Part shown: piece by piece, positions 43,223-52,126 of the stretch
Layout of the letters: each line of letters starts with the position of its first letter
How positions within the stretch are numbered: position 1 is the first letter of the stretch
NCBI GenBank assembly: GCA_013388905.1
Contig: JACAEI010000010.1
Coordinates: forward strand, 29,962-93,961
Direction: 5' to 3'
From: Candidatus Bathyarchaeota archaeon
GTDB lineage: Archaea > Thermoproteota > Bathyarchaeia > Bathyarchaeales > Bathycorpusculaceae
DNA: 64,000 nt
Translations under genes and position numbers: made by a program
Notes under the pieces: model-generated
Told to the model about the DNA's origin: nothing
Seen by the model: only the letters and a program-made list of their open reading frames with translations
The model's database searches: none

Positions 43223-43327
43223 TCAATGTCTCTTATAATGCCAACGTGCCTTGATTCTTTCCTTTTCCTCTTCAGTGTATTTCTCTTTCTTTTTTCTTCT
43301 TCTTTCCGTTGTTTTTCTTTTTCTCAT
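43223..43327 (-). CDS. Possible very small basic protein (34 residues)
   Basis: On the minus strand ATG 43325-43327 opens MRKRKTTERRRKKKEKYTEE and runs 34 codons to a TGA at 43223-43225. It is extremely rich in Lys, Arg and Glu, with a Trp-His pair near the end. No ribosome site is clear. It may be a real small nucleic-acid-binding protein or just a reading of a purine-rich tract; low confidence. Confidence 0.25.
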   Translation of the reverse strand: MRKRKTTERRRKKKEKYTEEEKERIKARWHYKRH

Positions 43328-43525
43328 CTCATCCAAAGGTAGACATAAATTTCGCCCGACAAAACCAAATAGCTTTCTACTCAATCAACATTTGACAAGA
43401 TTAGACTAGTTTAAAAGTATTTCAATGTATAGCATGCCGCAATAACACGTTATTCTAGAGAAAACCTTGTTTTAGTCTGTAAGAAGGAATAATCGCTGAA
43501 GAAAACTCGGTTTATGAACCTAAGA

Positions 43526-43546
43526 CTTTATAAAGCCTTATAAAGG
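43526..43546 (+). promoter_or_regulatory. Two adjacent TATA-like boxes upstream of tbp
   Basis: CTTTATAAAG (a perfect 10-bp palindrome, 43526-43535) is followed after one base by CTTATAAAGG (43537-43546), 34-54 nt upstream of the tbp ATG. Both fit archaeal TATA elements. TBP binding to these boxes could give autoregulation of its own gene. Confidence 0.5.
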
Positions 43547-43579
43547 GTATTTAAGCATTCACTATATACGTGATGTTTC

Positions 43580-44140
43580 ATGCCAAAAGTTAAAGCCCAA
43601 ATAAACATCGAGAACGTTGTTGCTTCTGCCACTCTGAATCAGAAAGTGGATTTAAATGCTGTTGTGAAAGGTTATCCAGGCGTCGAATACCGTCCAGAAC
43701 AGTTTCCCGGATTAGTGTTTAGGCTTAAAAGACCGAAAACAGCGACTTTAATTTTTAATTCTGGAAAGATGGTTTGCACAGGAGCAAAATCTGAGAAAGA
43801 AGCTCGGAGAGCGGTTATAAAAGTTATCAAAGAACTGAAAAAAGGCGGAATAATCATCATCAGCAAACCAGAACTAAAAATACAAAACATTGTTGCCTCT
43901 GCAAGCCTAGGCGGCATGATAGACCTAGAAAAAGCAGCTGATACCCTTGGAAAAACCATGTATGAGCCAGAGCAATTTCCAGGCTTAATTTACAGAATGG
44001 ACGAACCTAAAGTCGTTATACTGCTGTTTGCCAGCGGAAAACTCGTTTGCACTGGTGCAAAGAAAGAACAGGATGTCTATGACGCGGTGCATAAGCTTCA
44101 CAGAATATTGGAGGAGCAAGAGCTAATATTCTACGAATAG
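43580..44140 (+). CDS. tbp: TATA-box-binding protein
   Basis: 186 residues, the normal archaeal TBP length. The two direct repeats of the saddle are evident: KAQINIENVVASATLNQKVDL...PEQFPGLVFRL...FNSGKMVCTGAKSEKEA in the first half and ELKIQNIVASASLGGMIDL...PEQFPGLIYRM...FASGKLVCTGAKKEQD in the second. It binds promoter TATA boxes with TFB to start transcription. The C-terminus is short and mildly acidic. The gene is convergent with pyrE with only 8 nt between stops. Confidence 0.98.
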   Translation: MPKVKAQINIENVVASATLNQKVDLNAVVKGYPGVEYRPEQFPGLVFRLKRPKTATLIFNSGKMVCTGAKSEKEARRAVIKVIKELKKGGIIIISKPELKIQNIVASASLGGMIDLEKAADTLGKTMYEPEQFPGLIYRMDEPKVVILLFASGKLVCTGAKKEQDVYDAVHKLHRILEEQELIFYE

Positions 44141-44148
44141 CTCCTCTT

Positions 44149-44775
44149 TCATTTCTTTTTAGTTTGCTTCAAGATAGTTTTCAATTGATCTTCGTCTATC
44201 ACATCCAACTCGTATAATTTGTTGGCTACTTCTCTAACATTAAGAAGCGCGTGAACCTTTATTCCGTTTTTTTCAAGTTTTTCTTTTCCACCTTCTTCTC
44301 TGTCAAGAAGTACAACAGCGTCCGTGATTACGCCACCTTCTGCTGTTATGGCTTTTGCGGCCTTTTTAAGAGATAAGCCAGTCGTGATTAAGTCGTCAAT
44401 TAGCAAAATACGGTTTCCAGGCGCTAAGACGCCTTCAATTCTTCTTTGTCTTCCATGCAAGCGAACACCTTTACGAACATATAGAAATGGTTTCCGTAGA
44501 TTGTAGGCAATTAAGGAGGCGAATGGTATGCCTGCAATTGGTATGCCAGCTATTCTCTCAAAATTTTTAGCGTCAACTTCATCTTTTATGAAGTCTGCGC
44601 AGAAGTTGCAGATTTTCTGAAAAGCGTCTGGAAAGCTTGGCACTATTCGCAGGTCAATGTAGTATGGGCTTATCTTTCCGCTTGTAAGTTTGAAGGCTCC
44701 AAACTGTAGTGCACCAATTTTATTTAGAATTTTGCAAATTTCCGTTTTGACAATTTCGTTGTTTTTTTCGGGCAA
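44149..44775 (-). CDS. pyrE: Orotate phosphoribosyltransferase
   Basis: 208 residues. The PRPP-binding signature ILLIDDLITTGLSLKKAAKAI (about 115-135) with LKSGxxSPYYIDLR-like LTSGKISPYYIDLR (about 27-41) and IAGIPIAGIPFASLIAY identify OPRTase, which makes OMP from orotate in pyrimidine synthesis. It is a single-domain enzyme with no OMP decarboxylase fusion. The TTG start lies 4 nt after the upstream gene's stop; both are on the minus strand and probably cotranscribed. Confidence 0.93.
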   Translation of the reverse strand: MPEKNNEIVKTEICKILNKIGALQFGAFKLTSGKISPYYIDLRIVPSFPDAFQKICNFCADFIKDEVDAKNFERIAGIPIAGIPFASLIAYNLRKPFLYVRKGVRLHGRQRRIEGVLAPGNRILLIDDLITTGLSLKKAAKAITAEGGVITDAVVLLDREEGGKEKLEKNGIKVHALLNVREVANKLYELDVIDEDQLKTILKQTKKK

Positions 44776-44779
44776 TGTT

Positions 44780-45478
44780 TCACGTCCGTTTAGAAACTTG
44801 GTAGATTTTTCCTACTTCTGGTATTAGGCATGTGACTTTTGGCATCTCCTTCTTTAGGAGTTCACTGAATTTCTTCAAATCTGCTGGTGAACCAGTGTGA
44901 TATGGAACCGCCACCTTAGGCTTCGTCAACCTTGCAATTTCAAAACCTGTTTCCGGAGATGTGCCAGGGGCGATTCCTACAGTGCAGAAGACGACATCAA
45001 GCTTTTCTTTTTCGCCAATGATTGCCATTTCTGGAAATGGTAGGCTGTCTGCTGTGTGAAAAATTTTGACGCCATCTTCACTTGTTATTATGAAGGAAAT
45101 TGGTGTTGAGGCGGGCGGATGATTACACTTTTCAGCCTTAATTGTAACGTCACCAATCTTTACTTCTGAACCTTGCTGAATTTCGCGCAACTTATCCGAA
45201 GGGATAACATTTCGCAGTCTTCTTGTGGATGTTGGATCTGCCACAACCACGCATAATGTTTGTTTGTGGATGTCTGAAACTAGAGCTTGGTCTAAATGGT
45301 CATAATGTTCATGAGTAACCAATATGGCGTCCACATTTTTGAAGTCTTTCGGTTTGACATCAACAGGGTCTATTACAAGTGTTTTTGAAGGGGTTTTAAT
45401 GCTTACTCCAGCATAGCGGTTAAACCATACAAACAGAATCTCGTTTTTTGAAGGATTTTTTCCAATTGACATGTGCAT
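44780..45478 (-). CDS. MBL-fold metal-dependent hydrolase (UPF0173-like)
   Basis: 232 residues. The motif VTHEHYDHLDQ (about 54-64) supplies the zinc ligands; HTADSLPFPEM and VPYHTGSPADLKKF complete the UPF0173/UlaG-like pattern. The N-terminal WFNRYAGVSIKTPSKTLVIDP is the first beta sheet. Members include L-ascorbate-6-phosphate lactonases, but archaeal ones have no settled substrate. Cotranscribed with pyrE downstream. Confidence 0.85.
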   Translation of the reverse strand: MHMSIGKNPSKNEILFVWFNRYAGVSIKTPSKTLVIDPVDVKPKDFKNVDAILVTHEHYDHLDQALVSDIHKQTLCVVVADPTSTRRLRNVIPSDKLREIQQGSEVKIGDVTIKAEKCNHPPASTPISFIITSEDGVKIFHTADSLPFPEMAIIGEKEKLDVVFCTVGIAPGTSPETGFEIARLTKPKVAVPYHTGSPADLKKFSELLKKEMPKVTCLIPEVGKIYQVSKRT

Positions 45479-45615
45479 TTCCTCGCGCTAAATATTATTG
45501 CCTTCGTGTTTTAAAGAACTTATGCTGTCAAAGGCAAGAGCAAAACATGCAGTTTAACTCCGTTTTGTTAAGGCTTAATTATTTAATGGTTCAATTAAAA
45601 CATCACAAATTATAG

Positions 45616-47256
45616 GTGAAAAAGTTGAACGCGGATGAAACGTTTGAAAATTTAAGCCAACAAATGCTAAACAAATTTCTTGAGAAAAACCCGGAGTATG
45701 CCACTTATCTTGGACTGCACGACCCATACGATTATCTATTGCCAGATGGTTCATCAGAAAGACTTCTTGAAAACCTTCAACTATTAGAAAAATGGATTGA
45801 AACCTTAAGCAAAACTGTGAATCGTGAAGAGCTAAACGCTGAGCATAAAATAGACTGGGAGGTAATCGAAAAAACCCTTGAACGCTGGAAATTCGACTTT
45901 TACGAACGGCGCATACACGAATTGAATCCAGACGTATTCGAAGAGTTAGGCGGCATGATCTTTATCATGTTTACACGCAACTATGCACCATTAGAAAAAA
46001 GAATCGATGCAATTGCGGCTCGTATCGAGAAGATTCCCATATACCTAGAAGAATTTCACTCAAGATTCGCAAACTCGCAACCTGTGAAGCTTTGGACTGA
46101 AATCGCTATAGAGAAGGCTCAGCAAATAGGCGGTCTCTTCCAATTCATACTTTTCGTGACGAAAGGCAAAGTTTCAGACAAAATATATGAGCGACTAAGC
46201 AAAAGTGTGGAAAATCTTCAACCTGCCTTGAAAGCGCATATGGAATGGCTTCAAGGATTACGCTCAAAAACAACTGAAGAATGGGCGCTGGGCAAAGCGA
46301 AATTCGAAAAACTCGTTCAACTGCGGGATTTAGGAATGAACTCAGACGAAATCTATAGACTAGGCGTAAAATACTTGGAAGAACTGAAATCTCAAAGAGA
46401 GCAACTTGCAAAACAGATAGCGCCAGGAAAACCTGTAGAAGAAGTGCTTAAGCGTATAGAAAGTAAATCTCCAAAAACCTTCGAAGAAGCGCTTGAGTAT
46501 ACAAAAGGGACTATGGAGGAGGCTAGACGTTTCGTTCAAGAAAAAAATATCACAACAGTATATCCCGAAGATGTGTTGCTTGTAGAAGAAACGCCTGCTT
46601 TTCTAACACCCGTTATCCCATTTGCTGCTTTAATTATGCCCGCTAAATTCGATAAACCCCAAATAGGCATCTACATCGTAACAAGACCAAAAGATCCAAA
46701 AAATCTGGGCAAACATTTGAATTATTCAGCAATAAAAAACACTGCCGTCCATGAGGCTTTTCCTGGACATTTCTTGCAAGGCGCAATATCAAACCGTGGA
46801 AGCTTTGTTCGCCTGTTAGCAGAAGGCGTCGAAACAGTGGAAGGGTGGGCGCACTATTGTGAGGAAATGATGGCTGAAAAAGGCTTCATAACTGACTTGG
46901 AGTCTCGTCTAATACAAATTAACGATGTGATTTGGCGTGCTGTTCGAATAATCGTGGATGTTAAGCTTTCTTGTGGCGAAATGAGCTTTGAAGAGGCTGT
47001 TGAAATGCTTGTAAAGGAGACTGGGATGTCTGAAGAAGCTGCCACAGCAGAGGTCAAGCGGTATACGCAGACGCCGGGTTATCCATTGTCTTATTTGCTT
47101 GGAAAGCATCTAATTCTAAAGCTTAAGGCAGAGCTAAAACAAAAAATGGGCGCTCGCTTTGATGAAAAATTCTTCCACGACACCATAACCACCAATGGAT
47201 ATCTACCCATAGCGATGCTACGCAAAATCTTCAACCAAAAAATAAGCAAAGCCTAA
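45616..47256 (+). CDS. DUF885 family protein, likely metallopeptidase
   Basis: 546 residues, mainly helical. The DUF885 hallmark NTAVHEAFPGHFLQGAISNR (about residues 376-395) holds an HExxxGH zinc-type motif; the downstream EGWAHYCEEMMAEKGF (about 412-427) offers a second Glu/His set, as in gluzincin-like peptidases. Known members are mostly uncharacterised. The GTG start is chosen by the longest frame with family-like N-terminus FENLSQQMLNKFLEKNPEYATYLG. Its end overlaps the convergent MFS gene by 4 nt. Confidence 0.85.
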   Translation: MKKLNADETFENLSQQMLNKFLEKNPEYATYLGLHDPYDYLLPDGSSERLLENLQLLEKWIETLSKTVNREELNAEHKIDWEVIEKTLERWKFDFYERRIHELNPDVFEELGGMIFIMFTRNYAPLEKRIDAIAARIEKIPIYLEEFHSRFANSQPVKLWTEIAIEKAQQIGGLFQFILFVTKGKVSDKIYERLSKSVENLQPALKAHMEWLQGLRSKTTEEWALGKAKFEKLVQLRDLGMNSDEIYRLGVKYLEELKSQREQLAKQIAPGKPVEEVLKRIESKSPKTFEEALEYTKGTMEEARRFVQEKNITTVYPEDVLLVEETPAFLTPVIPFAALIMPAKFDKPQIGIYIVTRPKDPKNLGKHLNYSAIKNTAVHEAFPGHFLQGAISNRGSFVRLLAEGVETVEGWAHYCEEMMAEKGFITDLESRLIQINDVIWRAVRIIVDVKLSCGEMSFEEAVEMLVKETGMSEEAATAEVKRYTQTPGYPLSYLLGKHLILKLKAELKQKMGARFDEKFFHDTITTNGYLPIAMLRKIFNQKISKA

Positions 47257-48503
47257 TCTTTTTTTATTTTCTCATGTTCTTGGATCAAAAACAAAACTAT
47301 GGCAAGTTCTGGAGCAAGTAATCCCAGTGCTACATAGAATGGCAACTGTGGAAAGAAGCTTACGTAGAGAAAATTACCAAGTAGCATACCTAGACCATTA
47401 AATATGTAGCCAACAAAGTTTCTGAATCCGACAACTTTTCCACGATTTTCTGGGTTTACAAGGTCTGTTGAAAGCGCCATTGCTGAAGACATTACTAATA
47501 ATTGACCAATTGCAAATAGGCTCATGGCAATCATGACAGTTACTAAATCGCCAATTACAAAAATAAATATACCCAAGCCGAAGACGAGAAGCCCGAGGGT
47601 GAGTGGAATTTTTCTTCCAACCTTGTCGACCATCTTGCCGATTGGAATGGAAACTATTATCATTGTTGCCAGTAGTGGGATGAAGGTTAGCCACCACTGT
47701 TCTTTAGGTATCCCTAGGTTATTAGTCGCGTATATTGCGTTCATTACATTGGTAAGCGACATTCCAAACATAACAAGAGTTTGAACTCCAAACAGCCACA
47801 AGGCAGAGCGTGGCACTACTTTCCATACGTTAAAGCATTCTTTTACTGCTTTTGGGTATGAAGAAATAAAGTATCTGAAACGAATTGGTTCGCCGTTAGT
47901 CAGTGTTTCTTTTAGTCTTAACCGCCAAATTGCTGCAATGAGGTATAGAACTGTTACAATTATGTAGATGATTCTCATGCTCCATTCAAGTCCAAATGCC
48001 AGTAATAGTAAACCTGCAATTATCGGACCCGGTGTGTTGAAGGCGCCATGGATTAGTTGTATGATTGAGGAACCCATTCCTCTGCGTTCTGGAGGCAGTG
48101 AATCTTGAACCATTGCGAAGAGGGCTGGTTGATAGATTAGGCAGAGGCTATGCACGATTGTTCCTAGTAAAATGAAGTGCCATGATAGGGCAAACGCGAA
48201 GAACAAGTTTGACAAGGCCATTACAAAAGTCATTGTTGTGATAAGCCAGCGCCTACCATATTTGTCTGCGAGATAGCCGCCAGGAAACGCTACTATTGCC
48301 ATTGCAACCCAATTGGCAAAGCCTATTATTCCCAATGCCATGGGGAAGTTGTTTCCGCCTAGCACGTCTTGGACGTAATACTGAAAGTTTGGAACGGGCA
48401 TTTCCATGGCTAAGTCCATTATTATCCAGCTGATAACAAGGACTTGATAGTTGCCGCTGATGAAACCGAATTCTCGTCTAAGAATGCTGCCCAATCCCAT
48501 CAA
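47253..48503 (-). CDS. Major facilitator superfamily transporter
   Basis: 416 residues with about 12 transmembrane helices. GGYLADKYGRRWLITT (about 73-88) is the MFS loop 2-3 signature; GKMVDKVGRKIPLTLG (about 265) is its repeat in the second half, and SLPPERRGMGSS (about 135) lies in loop 4-5. The substrate cannot be read. The start is TTG with an ATG directly after it. Convergent with the DUF885 gene. Confidence 0.9.
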   Translation of the reverse strand: MMGLGSILRREFGFISGNYQVLVISWIIMDLAMEMPVPNFQYYVQDVLGGNNFPMALGIIGFANWVAMAIVAFPGGYLADKYGRRWLITTMTFVMALSNLFFAFALSWHFILLGTIVHSLCLIYQPALFAMVQDSLPPERRGMGSSIIQLIHGAFNTPGPIIAGLLLLAFGLEWSMRIIYIIVTVLYLIAAIWRLRLKETLTNGEPIRFRYFISSYPKAVKECFNVWKVVPRSALWLFGVQTLVMFGMSLTNVMNAIYATNNLGIPKEQWWLTFIPLLATMIIVSIPIGKMVDKVGRKIPLTLGLLVFGLGIFIFVIGDLVTVMIAMSLFAIGQLLVMSSAMALSTDLVNPENRGKVVGFRNFVGYIFNGLGMLLGNFLYVSFFPQLPFYVALGLLAPELAIVLFLIQEHEKIKKD

Positions 48504-48651
48504 GTTTCACTTTTGTTCCTATGAACCATTCATTATTTGAATTTAAGGGTTAGCTTCTGCTTAAGTAATATCAATGTGACATGTTCTTATTGCCTTGATA
48601 AGACTTAATAGTGGCTATTAACGTGTTTTCAACCATTCAAAGTGATGCGTC

Positions 48652-49926
48652 ATGGTTGACGTTTGGCTTCCCTACGGCAAAACTGAAATCTGCACAAGGA
48701 TTCCAACGCAAAATTTTCTGGGTTTAATAGAGCCTAAAGAAAAGCCTGGCGTATCTGAAGCTATGGCTGAGATTAAACGGGCTTTGAAAGAGCCAATCGG
48801 TTCTAAACGACTAGGCGAAATTGTCAAGCCTGAGCATAAAGTGGCGATTGTTGTTGACGATGCAACTCGGTCTGCGCCCAGCAATTTGATGGTGCCATCA
48901 GTTCTTGAGGAGTTAAACTCTGTTGGTGTTAAAGATGAGAATATAACTGTGATTTTTGGTTGTGGCACACATAAGGCTGTTGCGCGTGATGATGCTGTTC
49001 GGCTTTTGGGTGATGCTGTTCTTAATCGTGTGAAAGTCATAAGTCATGATTGTAGGGCGAACGATTTGGTTTATGTGGGCACTACTTCGAAGCATGGGAC
49101 TAAGGTTTATTTGAACCGTGTTTTTGCTGAGGCTGACGTGCGAATTCTCACTGGTGATGTTGATTTTCACTATTATGCTGGTTATGGAGGCGGAAGAAAA
49201 AGTGTTTTGCCCGGTGTTTCTGGCGAGGAAACGATTAAGCATAATCATGCTATGCTTTTGCATTCGAATGCGAAAACTGGAGTTTTGAATGAGAATCCAG
49301 TCCATGAAGATATGATTGAAGCTGCGCGGCTTGCGAAAGTGGATTTTATCGTGAATGTTGTGACTAATAGTAAAGGCGAGGTTGTAAAGGCTTTTGCGGG
49401 TGATTTGGAACAAGCCTTCTATGAAGGTGTTAAGCTTGTTGACGAAATGTATCGGGTGCCAGTTGACCGTAAAGCAAACATTGTTGTTGTTAGCTCGGGT
49501 GGGCATCCTGCAGATGTTAACTTGTTTCAAGCTTACAAGGGAGTCGACAGCGCATTAAAAATTGTTAAACGTGGTGGCGTAATAGTTTTGGTAGCAGAAT
49601 GCCCGGAAGGACATGGAAATCAAGTGTTCTATGATTGGATGGTCAAGTTTAACGATGTTAAGGCTGTCGAGAAGGAGATTAAGCGAAATTTTGTTTTAGG
49701 TGGACACAAAGCTTACTATCTGCTTGAGGCGTTGCAGAATCATCAGATTATTTTGGTTTCTTCGATGCCAGACTATTATGCGTCGAACATTTTTAAGTTA
49801 AAGACAGCTAGAGCAATCAATGACGCTTTGAACGAAGCCTTTAAGATTGCTGGTAAAACCGCAAAAGTTTGGGTTATGCCTTATGGCAATTTTACCCATC
49901 CAGAAGTTCAAGCAAGTGAAGAGTAG
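48652..49926 (+). CDS. larA: Nickel-pincer lactate racemase family protein (LarA/DUF2088)
   Basis: 424 residues. The blocks VAIVVDDATRSAPSNLMVPSVLEEL (about 64-88), FGCGTHKAVARDD (about 103-115), DCRANDLVYVG, and DVDFHYYAGYGGGRKSVLPGVSG (about 170-192) define LarA, including the Lys-containing segment that carries the nickel pincer nucleotide in known enzymes. It interconverts lactate enantiomers or other 2-hydroxyacids. The cofactor makers LarB, LarC and LarE are not in this window. Alone in its transcript. Confidence 0.85.
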   Translation: MVDVWLPYGKTEICTRIPTQNFLGLIEPKEKPGVSEAMAEIKRALKEPIGSKRLGEIVKPEHKVAIVVDDATRSAPSNLMVPSVLEELNSVGVKDENITVIFGCGTHKAVARDDAVRLLGDAVLNRVKVISHDCRANDLVYVGTTSKHGTKVYLNRVFAEADVRILTGDVDFHYYAGYGGGRKSVLPGVSGEETIKHNHAMLLHSNAKTGVLNENPVHEDMIEAARLAKVDFIVNVVTNSKGEVVKAFAGDLEQAFYEGVKLVDEMYRVPVDRKANIVVVSSGGHPADVNLFQAYKGVDSALKIVKRGGVIVLVAECPEGHGNQVFYDWMVKFNDVKAVEKEIKRNFVLGGHKAYYLLEALQNHQIILVSSMPDYYASNIFKLKTARAINDALNEAFKIAGKTAKVWVMPYGNFTHPEVQASEE

Positions 49927-49996
49927 AAACATATAAGCGGTTAAATAGGATGACTAATTAATTCTCCTAAACCAAAAATATGGAGACTAGAGACAT

Positions 49997-50473
49997 TTGC
50001 AAGAGACCTTTAAAATACGTAAATTTGCAATGAAAGATTTGCAAAGCGTGATGCACATTAACCGTGTTTGTTTGCCAGAAAACTATTCAGACTACTTTTT
50101 CGTTGATTTGTATCAGCGACATCCAGAAACTTTCATTGTAGCAGAACAAGACAGTGAAGTAATCGGCTACATCATGTGTCGCATAGAGACAGGCTTGTCC
50201 AATTTTGGTTTTAGCGGCTTAATTCGGAAAGGTCATGTTGTTTCTGTGGCTGTTTTGCCTCAGTATCGGCGTAAGGGCGTAGGTGAAGCTTTGATTAAAG
50301 AAGTCATGAACGGAATGCTCAAATACAATGCGAAACAATGCTTTTTAGAAGTAAGAGTAACTAATACAGACGCAATTAGCCTTTACAAGAAGCTTGGATT
50401 TGAGATAACACGCACAATTCATGGCTATTATGCTGACGGAGAAGACGCTTATGTGATGAGCAAGAAACTTTGA
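49997..50473 (+). CDS. rimI: GNAT N-acetyltransferase, RimI/Ard1-like protein N-terminal acetyltransferase
   Basis: 158 residues. KFAMKDLQSVMHINRVCLPENY at the N-terminus, VVSVAVLPQYRRKGVGEALIKEV (about 78-100; the acetyl-CoA Q/RxxGxG/A loop), CFLEVRVTNTDAISLYKKLGFE and YYADGEDAYVM (about 144-154) are those of archaeal RimI/Ard1 (NatA-like). It acetylates protein N-termini. The TTG start lies about 70 nt after larA. Confidence 0.93.
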   Translation: MQETFKIRKFAMKDLQSVMHINRVCLPENYSDYFFVDLYQRHPETFIVAEQDSEVIGYIMCRIETGLSNFGFSGLIRKGHVVSVAVLPQYRRKGVGEALIKEVMNGMLKYNAKQCFLEVRVTNTDAISLYKKLGFEITRTIHGYYADGEDAYVMSKKL

Positions 50474-50588
50474 AAACGCATTAGTTAAAAAGACCACACG
50501 CTTTTTCACACATTGAACTGGCTGAACCAGAAGGGATTTTTCTCTCCTGAATACGCTTCAGCTTTCTTCTATTCTCTAAATGTTAAGG

Positions 50589-50981
50589 CTATTTACGTTC
50601 TATTAGTTCGATTAGTGTTCCATCTGGATCTTCAATGAATGCTATTAATGATTCTGTTGGTCCAAGCTTAAACGGTTCATCTGTTATCGTGACTTTTTCT
50701 TTTCGCAAAACATTCATAATCTTTTCCATGTCTGGTACTTCGAAGGCTAAGTGGTCAAAAAGCCGATTCTCGTAATCTGCCTGTAAAAACTCTTTCTGGT
50801 TTCTGTAAAATGTTAGCTCAAGTTTGGCTCCTTTGCCCTTTGCGTCTTGCAGAAACGCAATCTCGGCATTGTTTTGCGGAATCTCCACTCTTCGTAGAAG
50901 TTTCAAACCCATAATTCTCGTGTAGAAGTCAATAGACCTGTCCATGTTGCTCGTTCTAATGCTTATATGTGCAAATATCAT
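50589..50981 (-). CDS. VOC/glyoxalase superfamily metalloenzyme
   Basis: 130 residues with the paired beta-alpha-beta-beta-beta modules of the VOC fold: HISIRTSNMDRSIDFYTRIMGLKLLRRVE and HLAFEVPDMEKIMNVLRKEKV, closing with IAFIEDPDGTLIELIERK. His5, Glu and the terminal Glu could be metal ligands as in glyoxalase I. Substrate (methylglyoxal adduct, methylmalonyl-CoA or other) cannot be decided. Confidence 0.85.
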   Translation of the reverse strand: MIFAHISIRTSNMDRSIDFYTRIMGLKLLRRVEIPQNNAEIAFLQDAKGKGAKLELTFYRNQKEFLQADYENRLFDHLAFEVPDMEKIMNVLRKEKVTITDEPFKLGPTESLIAFIEDPDGTLIELIERK

Positions 50982-51000
50982 ATTTGCTATCTCTCCACAC

Positions 51001-51522
51001 TCATTCTAGAGCGCATTTAACATTTAGAGCCTTCGCTAACCTCTTCAAATCTTCATCACTCATCCACTCAGTCTTCAAATATCTACAAATTCTCTTATCG
51101 CTTAACCCGATGCGCTTTGCTTCTTCAACCGCAACACTATATGCTTCAACCTCAGTTGGACGCTCAGTATAGCTATAATGCACATCAAAAAGTTCTTTGC
51201 CTTCCATAAGCTGTTTCACGTGAACTAGCTCGTGAATTAAATCCAAATAAATGTCTGTTCTGTCGCCTTCTTTCAAGTATTTCGCACTAATCACAAGATG
51301 CCCATTGAAATTGTTTATCCACATGTAGCCTCCAATCCAAGTAAATTCAACCCTAAGATTTTTGAGTATCTCTTCTGTTTTTTTGCCAAAAATTCGTCTA
51401 ACTACTGCAACGTTTTCTATGCCTCTGAAATAATACAAAAAAGGATAGTCCCGTGTTCCAATGCGCAATAACTTATACAAGCGCAATAGTCTAATCAACC
51501 GCATTACGTTAAGAAGCAACAT
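51001..51522 (-). CDS. Putative zinc metalloprotease-like protein
   Basis: 173 residues. DLIHELVHVKQLMEGKEL (about 96-113) contains HELVH, and TERPTEVEAYSVAVEEAKRIG (about 120-140) a downstream Glu, the pattern of gluzincin-type zinc peptidases of the small archaeal kind. The N-terminal 20 residues are basic and hydrophobic (MLLLNVMRLIRLLRLYKLL). Family known by pattern only; role unknown. Cotranscription with the VOC gene is possible (20 nt between them). Confidence 0.65.
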   Translation of the reverse strand: MLLLNVMRLIRLLRLYKLLRIGTRDYPFLYYFRGIENVAVVRRIFGKKTEEILKNLRVEFTWIGGYMWINNFNGHLVISAKYLKEGDRTDIYLDLIHELVHVKQLMEGKELFDVHYSYTERPTEVEAYSVAVEEAKRIGLSDKRICRYLKTEWMSDEDLKRLAKALNVKCALE

Positions 51523-51673
51523 TTCACGTGGATCTATAGGCTAAACTCTCCTGATGTGAAAATAGAAGTTAAAGTCGAATCTATATATAAGTGGGATAGT
51601 AAACTCGCAGAGACTATATGACTAGGGGCAGTTGTTGTATAGCGAAATTTTCTTAATGATTAACAAATCTAAC

Positions 51674-52126
51674 CTAGCTACGCCCATATTCTGCTTTTTC
51701 ATTCATATAGTTTACTGCTTGCAGAACAGATTTTCCCAGTCCCAGCAAACTGAGAAGCATTGCAATTGCAAAAAAGAAGCGGAGGTCCACCATCAAGTTT
51801 ATGTTTTCGAATGTTATACCGAATATTCCACCACCTGACGAGATAATCAAATAGCCCATCACAAACAACACTTTTGCCACATTGAAAAAGTATTGAAAAA
51901 TCGTTCCAGAAGCAAGGTCTCCAATAATCATTAATGTTATGTAAACTACAACGAAGGTTTCAACCATTTGCTGGAAACCTGGCACTAACTGTGAAATTGG
52001 GGCTAAAATGTTCCATAAGAAAAGATAAACTACATAGAATATGATTGCTTTCGCAGTTGCCTTTAATGCTTTAAAGAAGAAATTTCGCATATTCTTGTGG
52101 TTGTCGTTATTATTTGTGTTAGCCAT
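51674..52126 (-). CDS. Multi-pass membrane protein of unknown function
   Basis: 150 residues with about four hydrophobic helices (about 23-45, 55-78, 85-105, 110-140) and an Asn/Asp/His-rich polar start (MANTNNNDNHKN). Its start overlaps the end of the upstream gene by 8 nt, so it belongs to a three-gene unit of envelope-associated proteins. No family recognised. Confidence 0.7.
   Translation of the reverse strand: MANTNNNDNHKNMRNFFFKALKATAKAIIFYVVYLFLWNILAPISQLVPGFQQMVETFVVVYITLMIIGDLASGTIFQYFFNVAKVLFVMGYLIISSGGGIFGITFENINLMVDLRFFFAIAMLLSLLGLGKSVLQAVNYMNEKAEYGRS

Larger units (their letters stand above)
43211..43579 (+). other. Intergenic stretch upstream of tbp
   Basis: A T7 run directly after the signal peptidase stop (43212-43218) may end its transcript. 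A long pyrimidine-rich tract (about 43240-43320) corresponds on the minus strand to a small basic reading frame listed separately. The last 60 bases hold the tbp promoter. No RNA gene or repeat array seen. Confidence 0.4.
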
